Below are positions 18,539 to 28,196 of a stretch of DNA of 64,000 bases, in pieces (position 1 is the first letter of the stretch; every line of letters begins with the position of its first letter). The notes beneath the pieces are model-generated. The model was not told the DNA's origin, made no database searches, and worked only from the letters and a program-made list of their open reading frames with translations. The stretch lies in assembly GCA_903642215.1 (NCBI GenBank), contig CAHJWG010000003.1, positions 248,001-312,000 of the forward strand, written 5' to 3'. A program made the translations under genes and the position numbers. Origin of the DNA: Sphingobacteriaceae bacterium (GTDB taxonomy: Bacteria; Bacteroidota; Bacteroidia; Sphingobacteriales; Sphingobacteriaceae).

Positions 18539-21500
18539 TTAAAAACCAAAATTAATACCAAACGATAAAGTCTTGTAAATTACAGAAGCATTATTAGTAA
18601 TACCTGCAATACCTCCACCTTCCGGATCAAGACCTTTCCTTCCAAAAAATGTTAAAGGGTTTTGATAGTCTGCAAATATTCTAGCATTATTAAATTTTAT
18701 TTTATTCAACCAAGCTTGTGGCAAGTGATATCCTAAAGTAATATTTCTAACTCTACCATAACTTGCGCTATACAGGAAACGTGTAGAGACTGAATTTCCC
18801 TGATCATCCGTTGTAGCGGTTAAACGAGGTGTTACACCGTCACCAGGATTGCTCATACTTTGCCACCTGTTTAAAATATCTGTTGTCCAGTTAGTACCAG
18901 GTGTAGTACCAATAGCTGAGTGCATTAACCCTGCATAATCTGTATCTAAAATTTTGCCTCCCAAACTAGCTGCCACAAGTATATTTAAATCAAAATTCTT
19001 ATACCTAAAATTATTAGTTATACCACCTGTCCAGTTTGGTAAAGAACTACCTTCATAATAACGGGTACCAGCACTCCAAGTTTTAGTAGTAGTTTTAGTA
19101 GTAGCACTGGTAGTAGCATTTGTTTGGTCCATGTACCACATTGGTCGGCCATCCGCAGGATCAACACCTGCGTATTCTCTTATGTAAAAATTATATAAAG
19201 GTTGACCAACAACTAAATTTGAATAAGTACCTGTAACACCACTTAAAGCAGTAACATTTGCTGGTAACTTAGTAAGTTGATTTTGTATCCAGGTTGTATT
19301 AATGGAAGTTGTCCATTGAAAAGTCTTTGTTTTAATACTCACACCTGTTAAATCAACTTCTACACCACGATTTCTTACCGCACCAACGTTATCATTAACT
19401 CCATTTAAACCGCTTGACGGTGCTAAAGGTCTGCTCAATAAAAGTTTATCTGATTTCCTGTCAAAATAAGTAACTGAACCTGATATTCTACTTTTTAACA
19501 ATTCGTAATCAAGACCTATATCTAAAGTTTTTTGTTTTTCCCATGTTAAATTAGGATTACTGGCAGTTGAAATATATGAACCACTATAACCTGCTATATT
19601 TGCTCCTGAAGTATAAACTCCAAGGTAAGGAAAATATCCGGTTAAAGCTTGATTACCTGTTGTACCATAACTGGCACGAAGTTTTAAATCAGTTATTGCA
19701 TTAACATCTGACAAAAAGCTCTCTCTATTAATATTCCATGCACCGCCTACTGAGTAAAACACACCGTACCTTACATCTTCTGCAAAACGAGTAGAACCAT
19801 CAGTACGCAATGAACCTGAAATATGATACTTATCAGAATAATCATAGTTTAACCTACCAAAATAACTCAATAATCGAAGATTATAGGAATCTGACGTAGC
19901 AGTGTATGGTGTAGAGCCATATGCTAACTCTGTAGCTCCTGGAAAGGTAAAACCTCTGGCTTCAGCTTCAACATAACTTTCATTATATCTATATGCCTCC
20001 ATACCAGCTAATGCATTAACATGATGGACTGTATTAAATGTCCTATCATAAGTAAGAGTATTAGTAAAAGTCTGAGTGCTAGCTGCATCTCTTTGCTTAT
20101 CGCTCCTGCCACCATAAGCTGCACCATCACCTACAAAAGGGTTATAATATTGATTATACTGTGTCTGATTATAATCAACAGCATATTGAGAACGAAATTT
20201 TAACCCTTCAAATATTTTGGCTTCTGCAAATCCGTTAATAGAAGTAAGAAAACGATTATAAAGGGTAGGATTTAATGATGTAGTAGCTGCAGGATTACTT
20301 GGATTAAAAATTGGTCTATATAACGTACCATTGTTACCAAAATCGTACTGTTTATTACCATTAGCGTCTAATAAATAACTTCCGTTGGTATAATTAAGTA
20401 AATATTGTGGATAAATGCTAGATACAGTTCGTATATACTGAATTACATTTGAGTAAGAAGAACCTGATTGTGCCGGATAATTTTGGGTTGAATAAGACCC
20501 ACTTGCATTAACGCCCACAGTCAACCATTTATTCATTTGATTATCCAACTTTACACGTCCGTTATATCTTTTAAAATCTGATTGTATCGCTAAACCTGCA
20601 TCATCTAAATAACCACCAGAAATAAAATATTTTGTTTTATCACTTGAACCAGAAATAGAACCTTCATAATCTTTTCTTACACTCGTTCTTAATAAATCTT
20701 TAGCCCAGTTTTCATTCCAAAGAGGTGTTAAACCAGAAATTAGTTTCCCATCAGAACCAACAGGTTGTGCAATACTGTAAGGATTATAAACCAATGTTGG
20801 TACAAGTGTTTTACTGGCATAATCTGCGGCAGAAGCAGAATTTGAGGAAGTAAGTAATGAGGGTGTAATTTGCGCTTGGTTACGGAGTCCTTCCCAAGTT
20901 AATTCATATAACTGTTGTGAAGGAACATAATCGTAATCCTTAACAGCTCGCTTAGAAAATCCTGTTGTTGCGCTAATATTTACTTTTGGAGCACCAACAC
21001 CTGTTTTAGTAGTAACTAATAGTACTCCATTAGCTGCACGAGAACCGTACAATGCCGTTGAATTTGCATCTTTTAATACGGTTATACTTTCTATATCATT
21101 TGGATTAATACTGTTGATATTACCACCATAAGGAGAACCATCCAATACAATAAATGGATCTGCTGATGCATTAATAGAGCCAACACCTCTAATACGAACA
21201 GTTGGGTTTGTACCGGGTTCACCTGTACTGTTTACAACCAATACACCACTTGCTTGTCCCTGTAATACGTTAGTAATACTACTCACCTGTAAATCTTTAA
21301 ATTTATCGTTAGTTACAGTAGAAGCAGTTCCAGTAAAAGCTTGCTTCTTAGTACTTCCATAAGCTGTAACAACAACTTCAGTTAAAGCTTTATTATTTGT
21401 AGTTAATGTTAGATTAATAACAGAATTGCTATTGGTTTGCACTATTTTTGAAGTATAACCTATATAAGTATAGGTTATAGATGTAGTACCTGTAGGAACG

Positions 21501-21691
21501 TTGAGTGTATAAGATCCTTGAGAATCCGTTTGTGTACCAATTTTTGTTCCGGTAGCTAATACTGATACTCCTGGCAACGGCTGTCCATCATCAGCCCCCG
21601 TCACCGTTCCCGTAATTTTCCTATTCTGTGCAAAGGCGTTCTGCAATGCAAATAATCCAAACAGAATAAAAATAAGTAATTTTTGCTTCAT
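18539..21691 (-). CDS. SusC/RagA-like TonB-dependent receptor
   Basis: 1050 aa. Signal peptide (residues 1-21, ending NAFA), then a carboxypeptidase-regulatory-like beta domain (about 23-100), a TonB-box-like EVVVTAYG (about 104-111), a plug with VRIRGVGSINASADPFIVLDG and VLKDANSTALYGSRAANGVLLVTTK, and a long beta-barrel ending in an aromatic residue (NFGF). It imports the ligand captured by the SusD partner using TonB energy. It is first in a two-gene minus-strand operon. Composition is AT-rich compared with flanking genes, suggesting later acquisition. Confidence 0.93.
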   Translation of the reverse strand: MKQKLLIFILFGLFALQNAFAQNRKITGTVTGADDGQPLPGVSVLATGTKIGTQTDSQGSYTLNVPTGTTSITYTYIGYTSKIVQTNSNSVINLTLTTNNKALTEVVVTAYGSTKKQAFTGTASTVTNDKFKDLQVSSITNVLQGQASGVLVVNSTGEPGTNPTVRIRGVGSINASADPFIVLDGSPYGGNINSINPNDIESITVLKDANSTALYGSRAANGVLLVTTKTGVGAPKVNISATTGFSKRAVKDYDYVPSQQLYELTWEGLRNQAQITPSLLTSSNSASAADYASKTLVPTLVYNPYSIAQPVGSDGKLISGLTPLWNENWAKDLLRTSVRKDYEGSISGSSDKTKYFISGGYLDDAGLAIQSDFKRYNGRVKLDNQMNKWLTVGVNASGSYSTQNYPAQSGSSYSNVIQYIRTVSSIYPQYLLNYTNGSYLLDANGNKQYDFGNNGTLYRPIFNPSNPAATTSLNPTLYNRFLTSINGFAEAKIFEGLKFRSQYAVDYNQTQYNQYYNPFVGDGAAYGGRSDKQRDAASTQTFTNTLTYDRTFNTVHHVNALAGMEAYRYNESYVEAEARGFTFPGATELAYGSTPYTATSDSYNLRLLSYFGRLNYDYSDKYHISGSLRTDGSTRFAEDVRYGVFYSVGGAWNINRESFLSDVNAITDLKLRASYGTTGNQALTGYFPYLGVYTSGANIAGYSGSYISTASNPNLTWEKQKTLDIGLDYELLKSRISGSVTYFDRKSDKLLLSRPLAPSSGLNGVNDNVGAVRNRGVEVDLTGVSIKTKTFQWTTSINTTWIQNQLTKLPANVTALSGVTGTYSNLVVGQPLYNFYIREYAGVDPADGRPMWYMDQTNATTSATTKTTTKTWSAGTRYYEGSSLPNWTGGITNNFRYKNFDLNILVAASLGGKILDTDYAGLMHSAIGTTPGTNWTTDILNRWQSMSNPGDGVTPRLTATTDDQGNSVSTRFLYSASYGRVRNITLGYHLPQAWLNKIKFNNARIFADYQNPLTFFGRKGLDPEGGGIAGITNNASVIYKTLSFGINFGF

Positions 21692-21913
21692 GCTTTATTT
21701 GTTTTAGTTTTTTAATCTCCAAACATAATTAATTATGAATAAATTAAAAAGTAATTAACAAATTAGCTTAAAAAATTATTTATTGATGAAAAACTAATTT
21801 TTTAGTAAATTTATTTAAAAAAGAACATGCACTTTATAGAAGCAAAAAGGCTTTTTTTAAAATTACTTGAAGAAGTAAAAGAAAACAGAGCTAAGAATTT
21901 CTAAAATAATACT

Positions 21914-23683
21914 TTACATCCTTTCCGGAACCTCAATTCCTAATAAATTCATAGATTTTTTAATCATTTGTGCAGAAACTGCTGATAATTGTAACCGAAA
22001 TACTTTCACAGTTTCTTCTTCGGCTTTTAAGATACTTTCTTCGTGGTAAAACTTGTTATAGGTTTTAGCCAGTTCGTAAACATAGTTTGCCACTACAGCC
22101 GGACTATAATTTTCGGCTGCTTCTGCTAAAAATACAGGGAATTGCTCCAACTGAATGATCAAATCTTTTTCTACTGCCGATACTGTTTTTACCGGTATAA
22201 AATTTGGATCACTTATAAAATTGCCTTTGGTTAGCACGGAGCGGATTCGGGCATAAGTATATTGGATAAACGGGCCGGTATGCCCCTGGAAATCCACAGA
22301 TTCATTCGGATTAAATAGCAAACGCTTCTTGGGCTCTACTTTTAGCAGGAAGTATTTTAGCGCGCCCATCCCAATAATATGGTATAAATCCTGCTTTTCC
22401 TCCTCCGGGAAATCTCTAGCTTTTCCTAAAATATCTGTTTGCGCTTTAGCGGTAACTTCCATTTCGGCAATCAAATCATCGGCATCAACCACCGTTCCTT
22501 CGCGCGATTTCATTTTTCCGGAAGGCAAATCAACCATGCCATACGATAAATGGTACAAACCTTCAGCCCAGGTTTTACCTAATTTTTTAAGGATTAAATA
22601 CAGCACTTTAAAATGATAATCCTGTTCGTTGCCAACTACGTTTAAAGCTTTATCGGTATGGTATTCGTCGTATTTCAACTGTGCCGTTCCTAAATCCTGT
22701 GTCATATAAACAGAAGTTCCATCGGCACGAAGCACTAATTTCTCGTCCAGTCCGTCTGCTGTTAAATCGATCCAAACCGAACCGTCTTCTTTTTTAAAGA
22801 AAACCTGTTTTTCCAACCCTTCATCAATCAAAGATTTTCCTAATAAATAAGTGTTGGATTCATAATAATACTGATCAAAATCAACGTCCAACTTTTTGTA
22901 CGTTTCCGCAAATCCTGCATAAACCCACTCGTTCATATCCATCCACAACGAAATTACCTGCGGATTGCCCTGCTCCCATTGCTGCAGCATTTCTTGCGCT
23001 TCGCGAATTAACGGTGCATTCTTTTTAGCCTGTTCTTCCGTTTCACCCTGATTTTTTAACTCTTCAACCTGCTTTTTATATTCCTGATCAAACAGCACAT
23101 AATATTTTCCAACTAAATGATCGCCTTTTAAACCGGAAGTTTCCGGCGTTTCTCCGTTACCGAACTTTTGCCAGGCCAGCATCGATTTACAAATATGGAT
23201 GCCGCGGTCGTTCACCAAATTCGCTTTGATTACTTCATAACCATTCGCTTTTAAAATTTCGGCGACTGAATAACCCAGCAAATTATTGCGTACATGGCCC
23301 AAATGCAGCGGTTTGTTTGTATTTGGAGAAGAATATTCTACCATTACTTTTTTTCCGTTGGAAGGGAAAACACCGAAGTTGGATTGATTTATCTCCTGAT
23401 AAAAAATGCGCAGCCAGTAACTGTTTTTAAGGGATAAATTCAAGAAGCCTTTAATCACGTTAAAAGATTCGATTTCTTCTACCTCGTTCACCAAAAATTT
23501 GCCGATCGCCGTTCCGGTTTGTTCGGGTGATGTCCGGGAAACTTTCGTCAGCGGGAAAACAACTAAAGTAATTTCTCCTTCAAACTCTTTTCGCGTTTGC
23601 TGCAAACCCAGGCTTTCTTTTGAAATATCGGTTGCAAATAATGTTTTTACGGCACGAACGGCAGCTTCTAAAATAAAATCCAT
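21914..23683 (-). CDS. argS: Arginyl-tRNA synthetase
   Basis: 589 aa class I synthetase. The HIGH-equivalent is HLGH in SPNTNKPLHLGHVRNNLLG. The KMSKS-equivalent is KMKSREG, the usual variant in this family. An N-terminal additional domain (residues 1-110) and a C-terminal DALR-type anticodon-binding domain (FLAEAAENYSPAVVANYVYELAKTYNKFYH) are present. It charges tRNA-Arg. It heads an area rich in arginine genes, though it is divergent from arginine deiminase. Confidence 0.96.
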   Translation of the reverse strand: MDFILEAAVRAVKTLFATDISKESLGLQQTRKEFEGEITLVVFPLTKVSRTSPEQTGTAIGKFLVNEVEEIESFNVIKGFLNLSLKNSYWLRIFYQEINQSNFGVFPSNGKKVMVEYSSPNTNKPLHLGHVRNNLLGYSVAEILKANGYEVIKANLVNDRGIHICKSMLAWQKFGNGETPETSGLKGDHLVGKYYVLFDQEYKKQVEELKNQGETEEQAKKNAPLIREAQEMLQQWEQGNPQVISLWMDMNEWVYAGFAETYKKLDVDFDQYYYESNTYLLGKSLIDEGLEKQVFFKKEDGSVWIDLTADGLDEKLVLRADGTSVYMTQDLGTAQLKYDEYHTDKALNVVGNEQDYHFKVLYLILKKLGKTWAEGLYHLSYGMVDLPSGKMKSREGTVVDADDLIAEMEVTAKAQTDILGKARDFPEEEKQDLYHIIGMGALKYFLLKVEPKKRLLFNPNESVDFQGHTGPFIQYTYARIRSVLTKGNFISDPNFIPVKTVSAVEKDLIIQLEQFPVFLAEAAENYSPAVVANYVYELAKTYNKFYHEESILKAEEETVKVFRLQLSAVSAQMIKKSMNLLGIEVPERM

Positions 23684-23696
23684 GGGCGAATTTACA

Positions 23697-23790
23697 AAGC
23701 CTCACCCTAAATCCCTCTCCAAAAGAGAGGGACTTGCAAAAGTTCGTTGCTTCGGCTCCCTCTCCTGTAGAAAGGGCTGGGGTGAGGCTT
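23697..23790. repeat. Palindromic intergenic repeat, copy 2
   Basis: About 94 bp: AAGCCTCACCC at the left pairs with GGGGTGAGGCTT at the right, and inner CCCTCTCC and GAGAGGG blocks pair as well. It matches the plan of 2094-2190. It lies in the divergent gap between argS and the arginine deiminase gene. Confidence 0.7.
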
Positions 23791-23829
23791 TCATTATTTC
23801 TGATAAATTTGCCTGTCCAAAAATGACTT

Positions 23830-25275
23830 ATGCTTTTAAAAAACGATTTTCAATTACAAGTCAGTTCAGAAATCGGTAATCTGCGCCGGGTTTTAATTCA
23901 CAGTCCGGATAAAGGCTTAGGGCAAGTTGTGCCTTCCAAAGCGCAGGATTGGCTTTTTGAAGATATTGTCCACTTGGAAACTATCCGCAAAAAAGAATAT
24001 GATTTGTACATAAAAACACTACTGTATTTTTTAGATCCTGATTTGGTAAAAGGTAAAATCAAAAATATTGATGCTAAAAATAGCACGCGCGAATTTTACA
24101 AACCCGGCAAACCCGGCTTTTATGCCTCTGATAAAGTAGTGGAACTGGAAGCTTTGCTGGGCGATATTTTGACTGATGAAATTGTTCGGCGGCAATTGGT
24201 AGCTGCGGTTTGTGCAACAGAAGGCTGCACTTATCAGCAACAGCAAATGCTGCTCAAGTTAGCGGCTAATGAGTTGTCAACTTTGTTTATTTCCGGAACG
24301 TTGCCTGATAAAAAAATCTTCTTTGCACCTGTACCGAATTTAATTTTTACACGAGATATCGGAACGGTTATCAACAACCATATTTTACTAAACAAGCCTG
24401 CCCGAAAAGCCCGCACGCGCGAAGCTTTGCTGTCAAAATATATCTTTTTTAACCATCCGTTTTTTGAGAACTACCGGCAGAATATTATTGAAGTGCCGCA
24501 ATCCGAACAGCATTTTCTGATTCCCGAAGGAGAAATTGATCAGCAAAATACACTGGAAGGCGGCGACGTAATGATGGTGAGCGAAAACCATTTATTAATC
24601 GGCTGCGGCGAACGGACAACACCGCAGGCAGCAAGCGAAGTAATCCGGATATTGTTTGAAAAAAATGTGGTACAGAAAGTTACGGTAATCAAAATCCCGC
24701 ACAAACGCGATTTTATGCATCTGGATACTGTTTTTACCCAGGTAAAAAAGAACTTGTGGGTTTTGCTTTCCTCACTTTTTAATCAGGGAAAAACTGACGA
24801 AGATTTCCTGCCAATTAATCATTTAACAGAAACCAAAAAATCTGATCAGCCGGAAATTATTCAGTTTGAAAACGGGAAAATAAATACGCCGCGCCGGTTT
24901 CAAAAATTGGAAGACCTGCTTTGCGATATCAGCGAAAACGAATTGGGCAGCAATGCAAAAACAGAATTTATTTATTCCGGCAACAATGTTTTCCCTTATG
25001 ATTCGCGCGAACAATGGACGGACGGCTGTAATTTATTAGCTTTAAAAGAGGGCGTGGTTTTAGGTTATGACCGAAATGATAAAACTTTAGCGGCCTTTAA
25101 AGCAAAAGGATTTACGGTAATTAAAGCGGCAGATTTACTCAGCAAATTTGAAAACAGCGAGCTTCTGCCAGAAAACATCAGTAACACGGTAATTACTTTT
25201 CCATCGGCAGAACTTTCAAGGGCGCGCGGCGGTTTCCATTGCATGAGTATGCCGCTTTACAGAAACGAAATTTAA
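23830..25275 (+). CDS. Arginine deiminase family protein
   Basis: 481 aa amidinotransferase-fold protein. It starts SSEIGNLRRVLIHSPDKGLG, as arginine deiminases do. Core motifs are FTRDIGTVINNH, LEGGDVMMVSENHLLIGCGERT, the catalytic His in MHLDTVFTQV and the nucleophile Cys near the end in RARGGFHCMSMPLYR. Arginine deiminase hydrolyses arginine to citrulline and ammonia. At 481 aa it is about 70 longer than classical ArcA, the extra being an insert around residues 310-370. Followed on the same strand by CtlX-like and arginine decarboxylase genes. Confidence 0.82.
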   Translation: MLLKNDFQLQVSSEIGNLRRVLIHSPDKGLGQVVPSKAQDWLFEDIVHLETIRKKEYDLYIKTLLYFLDPDLVKGKIKNIDAKNSTREFYKPGKPGFYASDKVVELEALLGDILTDEIVRRQLVAAVCATEGCTYQQQQMLLKLAANELSTLFISGTLPDKKIFFAPVPNLIFTRDIGTVINNHILLNKPARKARTREALLSKYIFFNHPFFENYRQNIIEVPQSEQHFLIPEGEIDQQNTLEGGDVMMVSENHLLIGCGERTTPQAASEVIRILFEKNVVQKVTVIKIPHKRDFMHLDTVFTQVKKNLWVLLSSLFNQGKTDEDFLPINHLTETKKSDQPEIIQFENGKINTPRRFQKLEDLLCDISENELGSNAKTEFIYSGNNVFPYDSREQWTDGCNLLALKEGVVLGYDRNDKTLAAFKAKGFTVIKAADLLSKFENSELLPENISNTVITFPSAELSRARGGFHCMSMPLYRNEI

Positions 25276-25290
25276 TGTTGGATGCTGTTT

Positions 25291-25548
25291 TTACACTGCT
25301 TTTTTCAGCACTTGCTGGTAGTATTCGTCGCCGCTCCAATCATAAATATCGCATTGCTTAACATTGTGTTTTTTCATCAGTTCGCACAATTTTGCAATAG
25401 ATTCTGCTTCATAATGCTCGGTGATGCTTACGGCTTTCCACCATTTCAACACGAAAAAACTTTTACACTTTAATAGAATAATTTGGTATAAACCTCTGTA
25501 CTTACCGGTTTGGATGATTATTTTGGTCATAAATAAATGTTTCAGCAA
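25291..25548 (-). CDS. Small protein of unknown function (79-85 aa)
   Basis: 85 aa from the first ATG; the internal start MTKIIIQTGKYRGLY (79 aa, from 25530) gives a more natural beginning. The body KWWKAVSITEHYEAESIAKLCELMKKHNVKQCDIYDWSGDEYY has mixed alpha/beta character and normal codon use, so I favour it over the opposing 63-aa frame. The stop codon TAA lies inside a copy of the 13-base word (25282-25294). No family recognised. Confidence 0.5.
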   Translation of the reverse strand: MLKHLFMTKIIIQTGKYRGLYQIILLKCKSFFVLKWWKAVSITEHYEAESIAKLCELMKKHNVKQCDIYDWSGDEYYQQVLKKAV

Positions 25549-25733
25549 AAACCTGCGTAATCAATTTCACTTAAAAACAGCTTAGTCGGCTGTTGCTATA
25601 GATTTAACACATGGAAAGAAAAAAAATTACCGGCAAAGCATAAAATACCATAATTGCATTAAGCAAGGTTAATTTTAAGATTATGATTTTTTAGATCGAT
25701 AAATCAGCTTTAAATTAAGAACTGAATAAAAAA

Positions 25734-26651
25734 ATGACTTCACAAATCTTAATGATTCGCCCCGTAAATTTTGGTTTTAACGAGCAAACGGCAGAAAGTA
25801 ATGCGTTTCAAAAATCAGGCGAACAAACTGAAGTTCAGCAAAAAGCTTTACAGGAATTTAATGCTTTCGTTGAAGTTTTGCGTGCAAACGAGGTAGATGT
25901 TTTAGTGATTGATGATACGCCGGAACCGCACACGCCGGATTCCATTTTCCCGAATAACTGGGTTTCTTTTCATGAAAACGATTCTGTTTTTTTGTATCCG
26001 ATGCAAGCCGAAAACCGCCGCTTGGAACGCAAGGTTTTTAATACGATAAAAGAAGTATTCCCGAATCTAAAAATCCACGATTTAAGTTATTTTGAACAGC
26101 AAAACCGCTTTTTGGAAGGAACCGGAAGTTTGGTTTTAGACCGGGAAAACAAACTCGCTTATGCCTGTATTTCGCCGAGAACCGATCCGGAAATTGTTAC
26201 AGAATTTTGCCGGATTTCGAATTATCAACCTGTATTGTTTCATGCAGCCGACCAAAACGGAAAAGCGATTTATCATACTAATGTTTTAATGGCTTTGGGC
26301 GATCAGTTTGCAGTAATCTGCCTGGATTCCATTCAAAATCAAACAGAAAAAACAATGGTAAAAGAAGCATTGCAGCAATCAGGCAAAGAAATTATAGAAA
26401 TTTCTTTTGAACAGATGAATGCTTTTGCCGGCAATATGCTTCAGCTTAAGAATAATTATGGAGAAAGTTTATTGGTAATGTCTGAAACGGCTTTTTTATC
26501 GCTCAATCAAACCCAAATTAAAACGCTGGAAAAATATTGCAGGCTGATTTATTCAACCTTAAACACCATCGAAACCAACGGCGGCGGAAGTGCGCGCTGC
26601 ATGATGGCCGAGGTTTTTTTGCCGGTAAAAACAGTATCGCCTCAACACTAA
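25734..26651 (+). CDS. CtlX-like citrulline utilisation hydrolase / amidinotransferase-fold protein
   Basis: 305 aa. Motifs of the DDAH/CtlX branch of the amidinotransferase fold are present: ILMIRPVNFGFNEQTA at the start, PDSIFPNNWVSFH, EGTGSLVLD, the His segment YHTNVLMALG and the Cys motif NGGGSARCMMAEVFLP near the C-terminus. CtlX proteins are linked to citrulline breakdown, which fits the preceding arginine deiminase that makes citrulline. The exact substrate is inferred, not shown. Confidence 0.72.
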   Translation: MTSQILMIRPVNFGFNEQTAESNAFQKSGEQTEVQQKALQEFNAFVEVLRANEVDVLVIDDTPEPHTPDSIFPNNWVSFHENDSVFLYPMQAENRRLERKVFNTIKEVFPNLKIHDLSYFEQQNRFLEGTGSLVLDRENKLAYACISPRTDPEIVTEFCRISNYQPVLFHAADQNGKAIYHTNVLMALGDQFAVICLDSIQNQTEKTMVKEALQQSGKEIIEISFEQMNAFAGNMLQLKNNYGESLLVMSETAFLSLNQTQIKTLEKYCRLIYSTLNTIETNGGGSARCMMAEVFLPVKTVSPQH

Positions 26652-26726
26652 AAATCATCTGCAAAAATTACGGCCGGATGGTTAAAAATCCCGTATAAAA
26701 CTACACATTTGCCAAAATTTTAATTA

Positions 26727-28121
26727 ATGCAGAGCTACGAAGAATTCCTGGATCTGAGCGTGGGTTTCCCGCAGGAAGGTTTTGAAATTATTGATGATGA
26801 ATTATATTTCCACGATTTAAATTTGATGGAAATGATTGAAACGTACGGCACGCCGTTGCGTTTTACGTATTTGCCGATGATCAGCAAAAAAATACAGCAG
26901 GCCAAGCTGCTTTTTCAATCGGCCATCGTAAAAAATAATTACCGCGGCTCGTATAAATATTGCTATTGCACCAAAAGCTCGCATTTTAAGCACATTGTAG
27001 AAGAAGCTTTAAAAAACGAAATCCACCTGGAAACTTCGTCGGCTTTTGATATGCCGATGATTGATACGCTGGAAAAAAAAGGTGCCTTAACCAAGGATAT
27101 CACGGTTATCTGCAACGGCTTTAAAACCTATCAATATAAACAGTATATCATTGATATGCTGCACGATGGCTTCCATAACATCATCCCGGTTTTAGATAAT
27201 AAAGAGGAATTTAACCTTTATGATGATGAAGTTGAACTGGATACGCCTTGCAATCTCGGCATCCGGATAGCAGCGGAGGAGCAACCGGATTCGCAGTTTT
27301 ATACGTCGCGTTTAGGTGTACGGATGGAAGATGTGATCGACTTTTATAATAGTAAAATTATAGGCAATCCGTATTTTAAAGTAAAACTGCTACACTTTTT
27401 TATTAATTCCGGGATTTCTGATACGCCGTATTACTGGAACGAGCTGGAAAAATACGTTACGCTGTATTGCAAGTTTAAAAAGATTAATCCTGATCTGGAT
27501 ACGTTGGATATCGGTGGCGGAATGCCCTTTAAAGATTCGCTGGTTTTTGATTTCGATTACGAATATATGGTGAACGAAATTGTGAGCCGAATCAAGGAAA
27601 TTTGTGCCGAAAACGATGTGGAAGAACCGGATATTATTACTGAGTTCGGGAAATACACGGTTGCCGAAGCTTCCGGAATTTTATACAAGGTTTTAGGCCG
27701 GAAACAGCAAAACGACCGCGAAAAATGGCTGATGCTTGATGGTTCTTTCATCACTAATTTACCGGATGTTTGGGCATTGAACCAGAAATATATTTTGCTG
27801 CCGGTTAATAACTGGGATACCGAATATGAACGTGTTAATCTGGGCGGAATCACGTGCGACGGTCAGGATTATTACAATCAGGAGGCACACATGAACAGTG
27901 TTTATATGCCAAAAACACGTAAAGTGCAGTATCTTGGTTTCTTTAATACCGGTGCTTACCAAGAGGTTTTAAGCGGATACGGCGGCATCCATCATTGCCT
28001 GCTGCCTTCGCCAAAGCATGTTATTATCCGCAGAAATCGGGATGAAACTTTCAATTTTGATGTGTTCGGAGAAGAACAAAACAGCAAGCAAGTACTTAAA
28101 ATTTTAGGTTATACCACCTGA
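26727..28121 (+). CDS. Arginine decarboxylase, fold-type III PLP enzyme (SpeA-like)
   Basis: 464 aa. The PLP lysine is in YCYCTKSSHF (about residue 77), followed by HLETSSAFDM, the alanine-racemase-type barrel and LDIGGGMPF. The C-terminal beta domain has VNLGGITCDGQDYYN with the expected Cys-Asp pair. Such enzymes convert arginine to agmatine for polyamine synthesis. It is shorter than E. coli SpeA (about 650 aa) and resembles the compact Bacteroidota version. Third arginine-related gene on this strand, 75 bp after the CtlX-like gene. Confidence 0.82.
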   Translation: MQSYEEFLDLSVGFPQEGFEIIDDELYFHDLNLMEMIETYGTPLRFTYLPMISKKIQQAKLLFQSAIVKNNYRGSYKYCYCTKSSHFKHIVEEALKNEIHLETSSAFDMPMIDTLEKKGALTKDITVICNGFKTYQYKQYIIDMLHDGFHNIIPVLDNKEEFNLYDDEVELDTPCNLGIRIAAEEQPDSQFYTSRLGVRMEDVIDFYNSKIIGNPYFKVKLLHFFINSGISDTPYYWNELEKYVTLYCKFKKINPDLDTLDIGGGMPFKDSLVFDFDYEYMVNEIVSRIKEICAENDVEEPDIITEFGKYTVAEASGILYKVLGRKQQNDREKWLMLDGSFITNLPDVWALNQKYILLPVNNWDTEYERVNLGGITCDGQDYYNQEAHMNSVYMPKTRKVQYLGFFNTGAYQEVLSGYGGIHHCLLPSPKHVIIRRNRDETFNFDVFGEEQNSKQVLKILGYTT

Positions 28122-28196
28122 TTATCATAATCCTGAACTCGTTTTTATAGCGCAAACTATTTCTGCATGGTTTCATTTTATCTTTAAACCGATCAA

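Noticed and set aside
21827..21904. 25-codon ORF between susC and argS (MHFIEAKRLFLKLLEE...)
   Set aside because: Protein-like but very short, without a visible promoter or homologous context; too weak to call.
25282..25473. 63-aa plus-strand ORF opposite the small minus-strand gene
   Set aside because: Repeated Phe/His/Gln residues typical of an antisense frame; the minus-strand reading is more protein-like.
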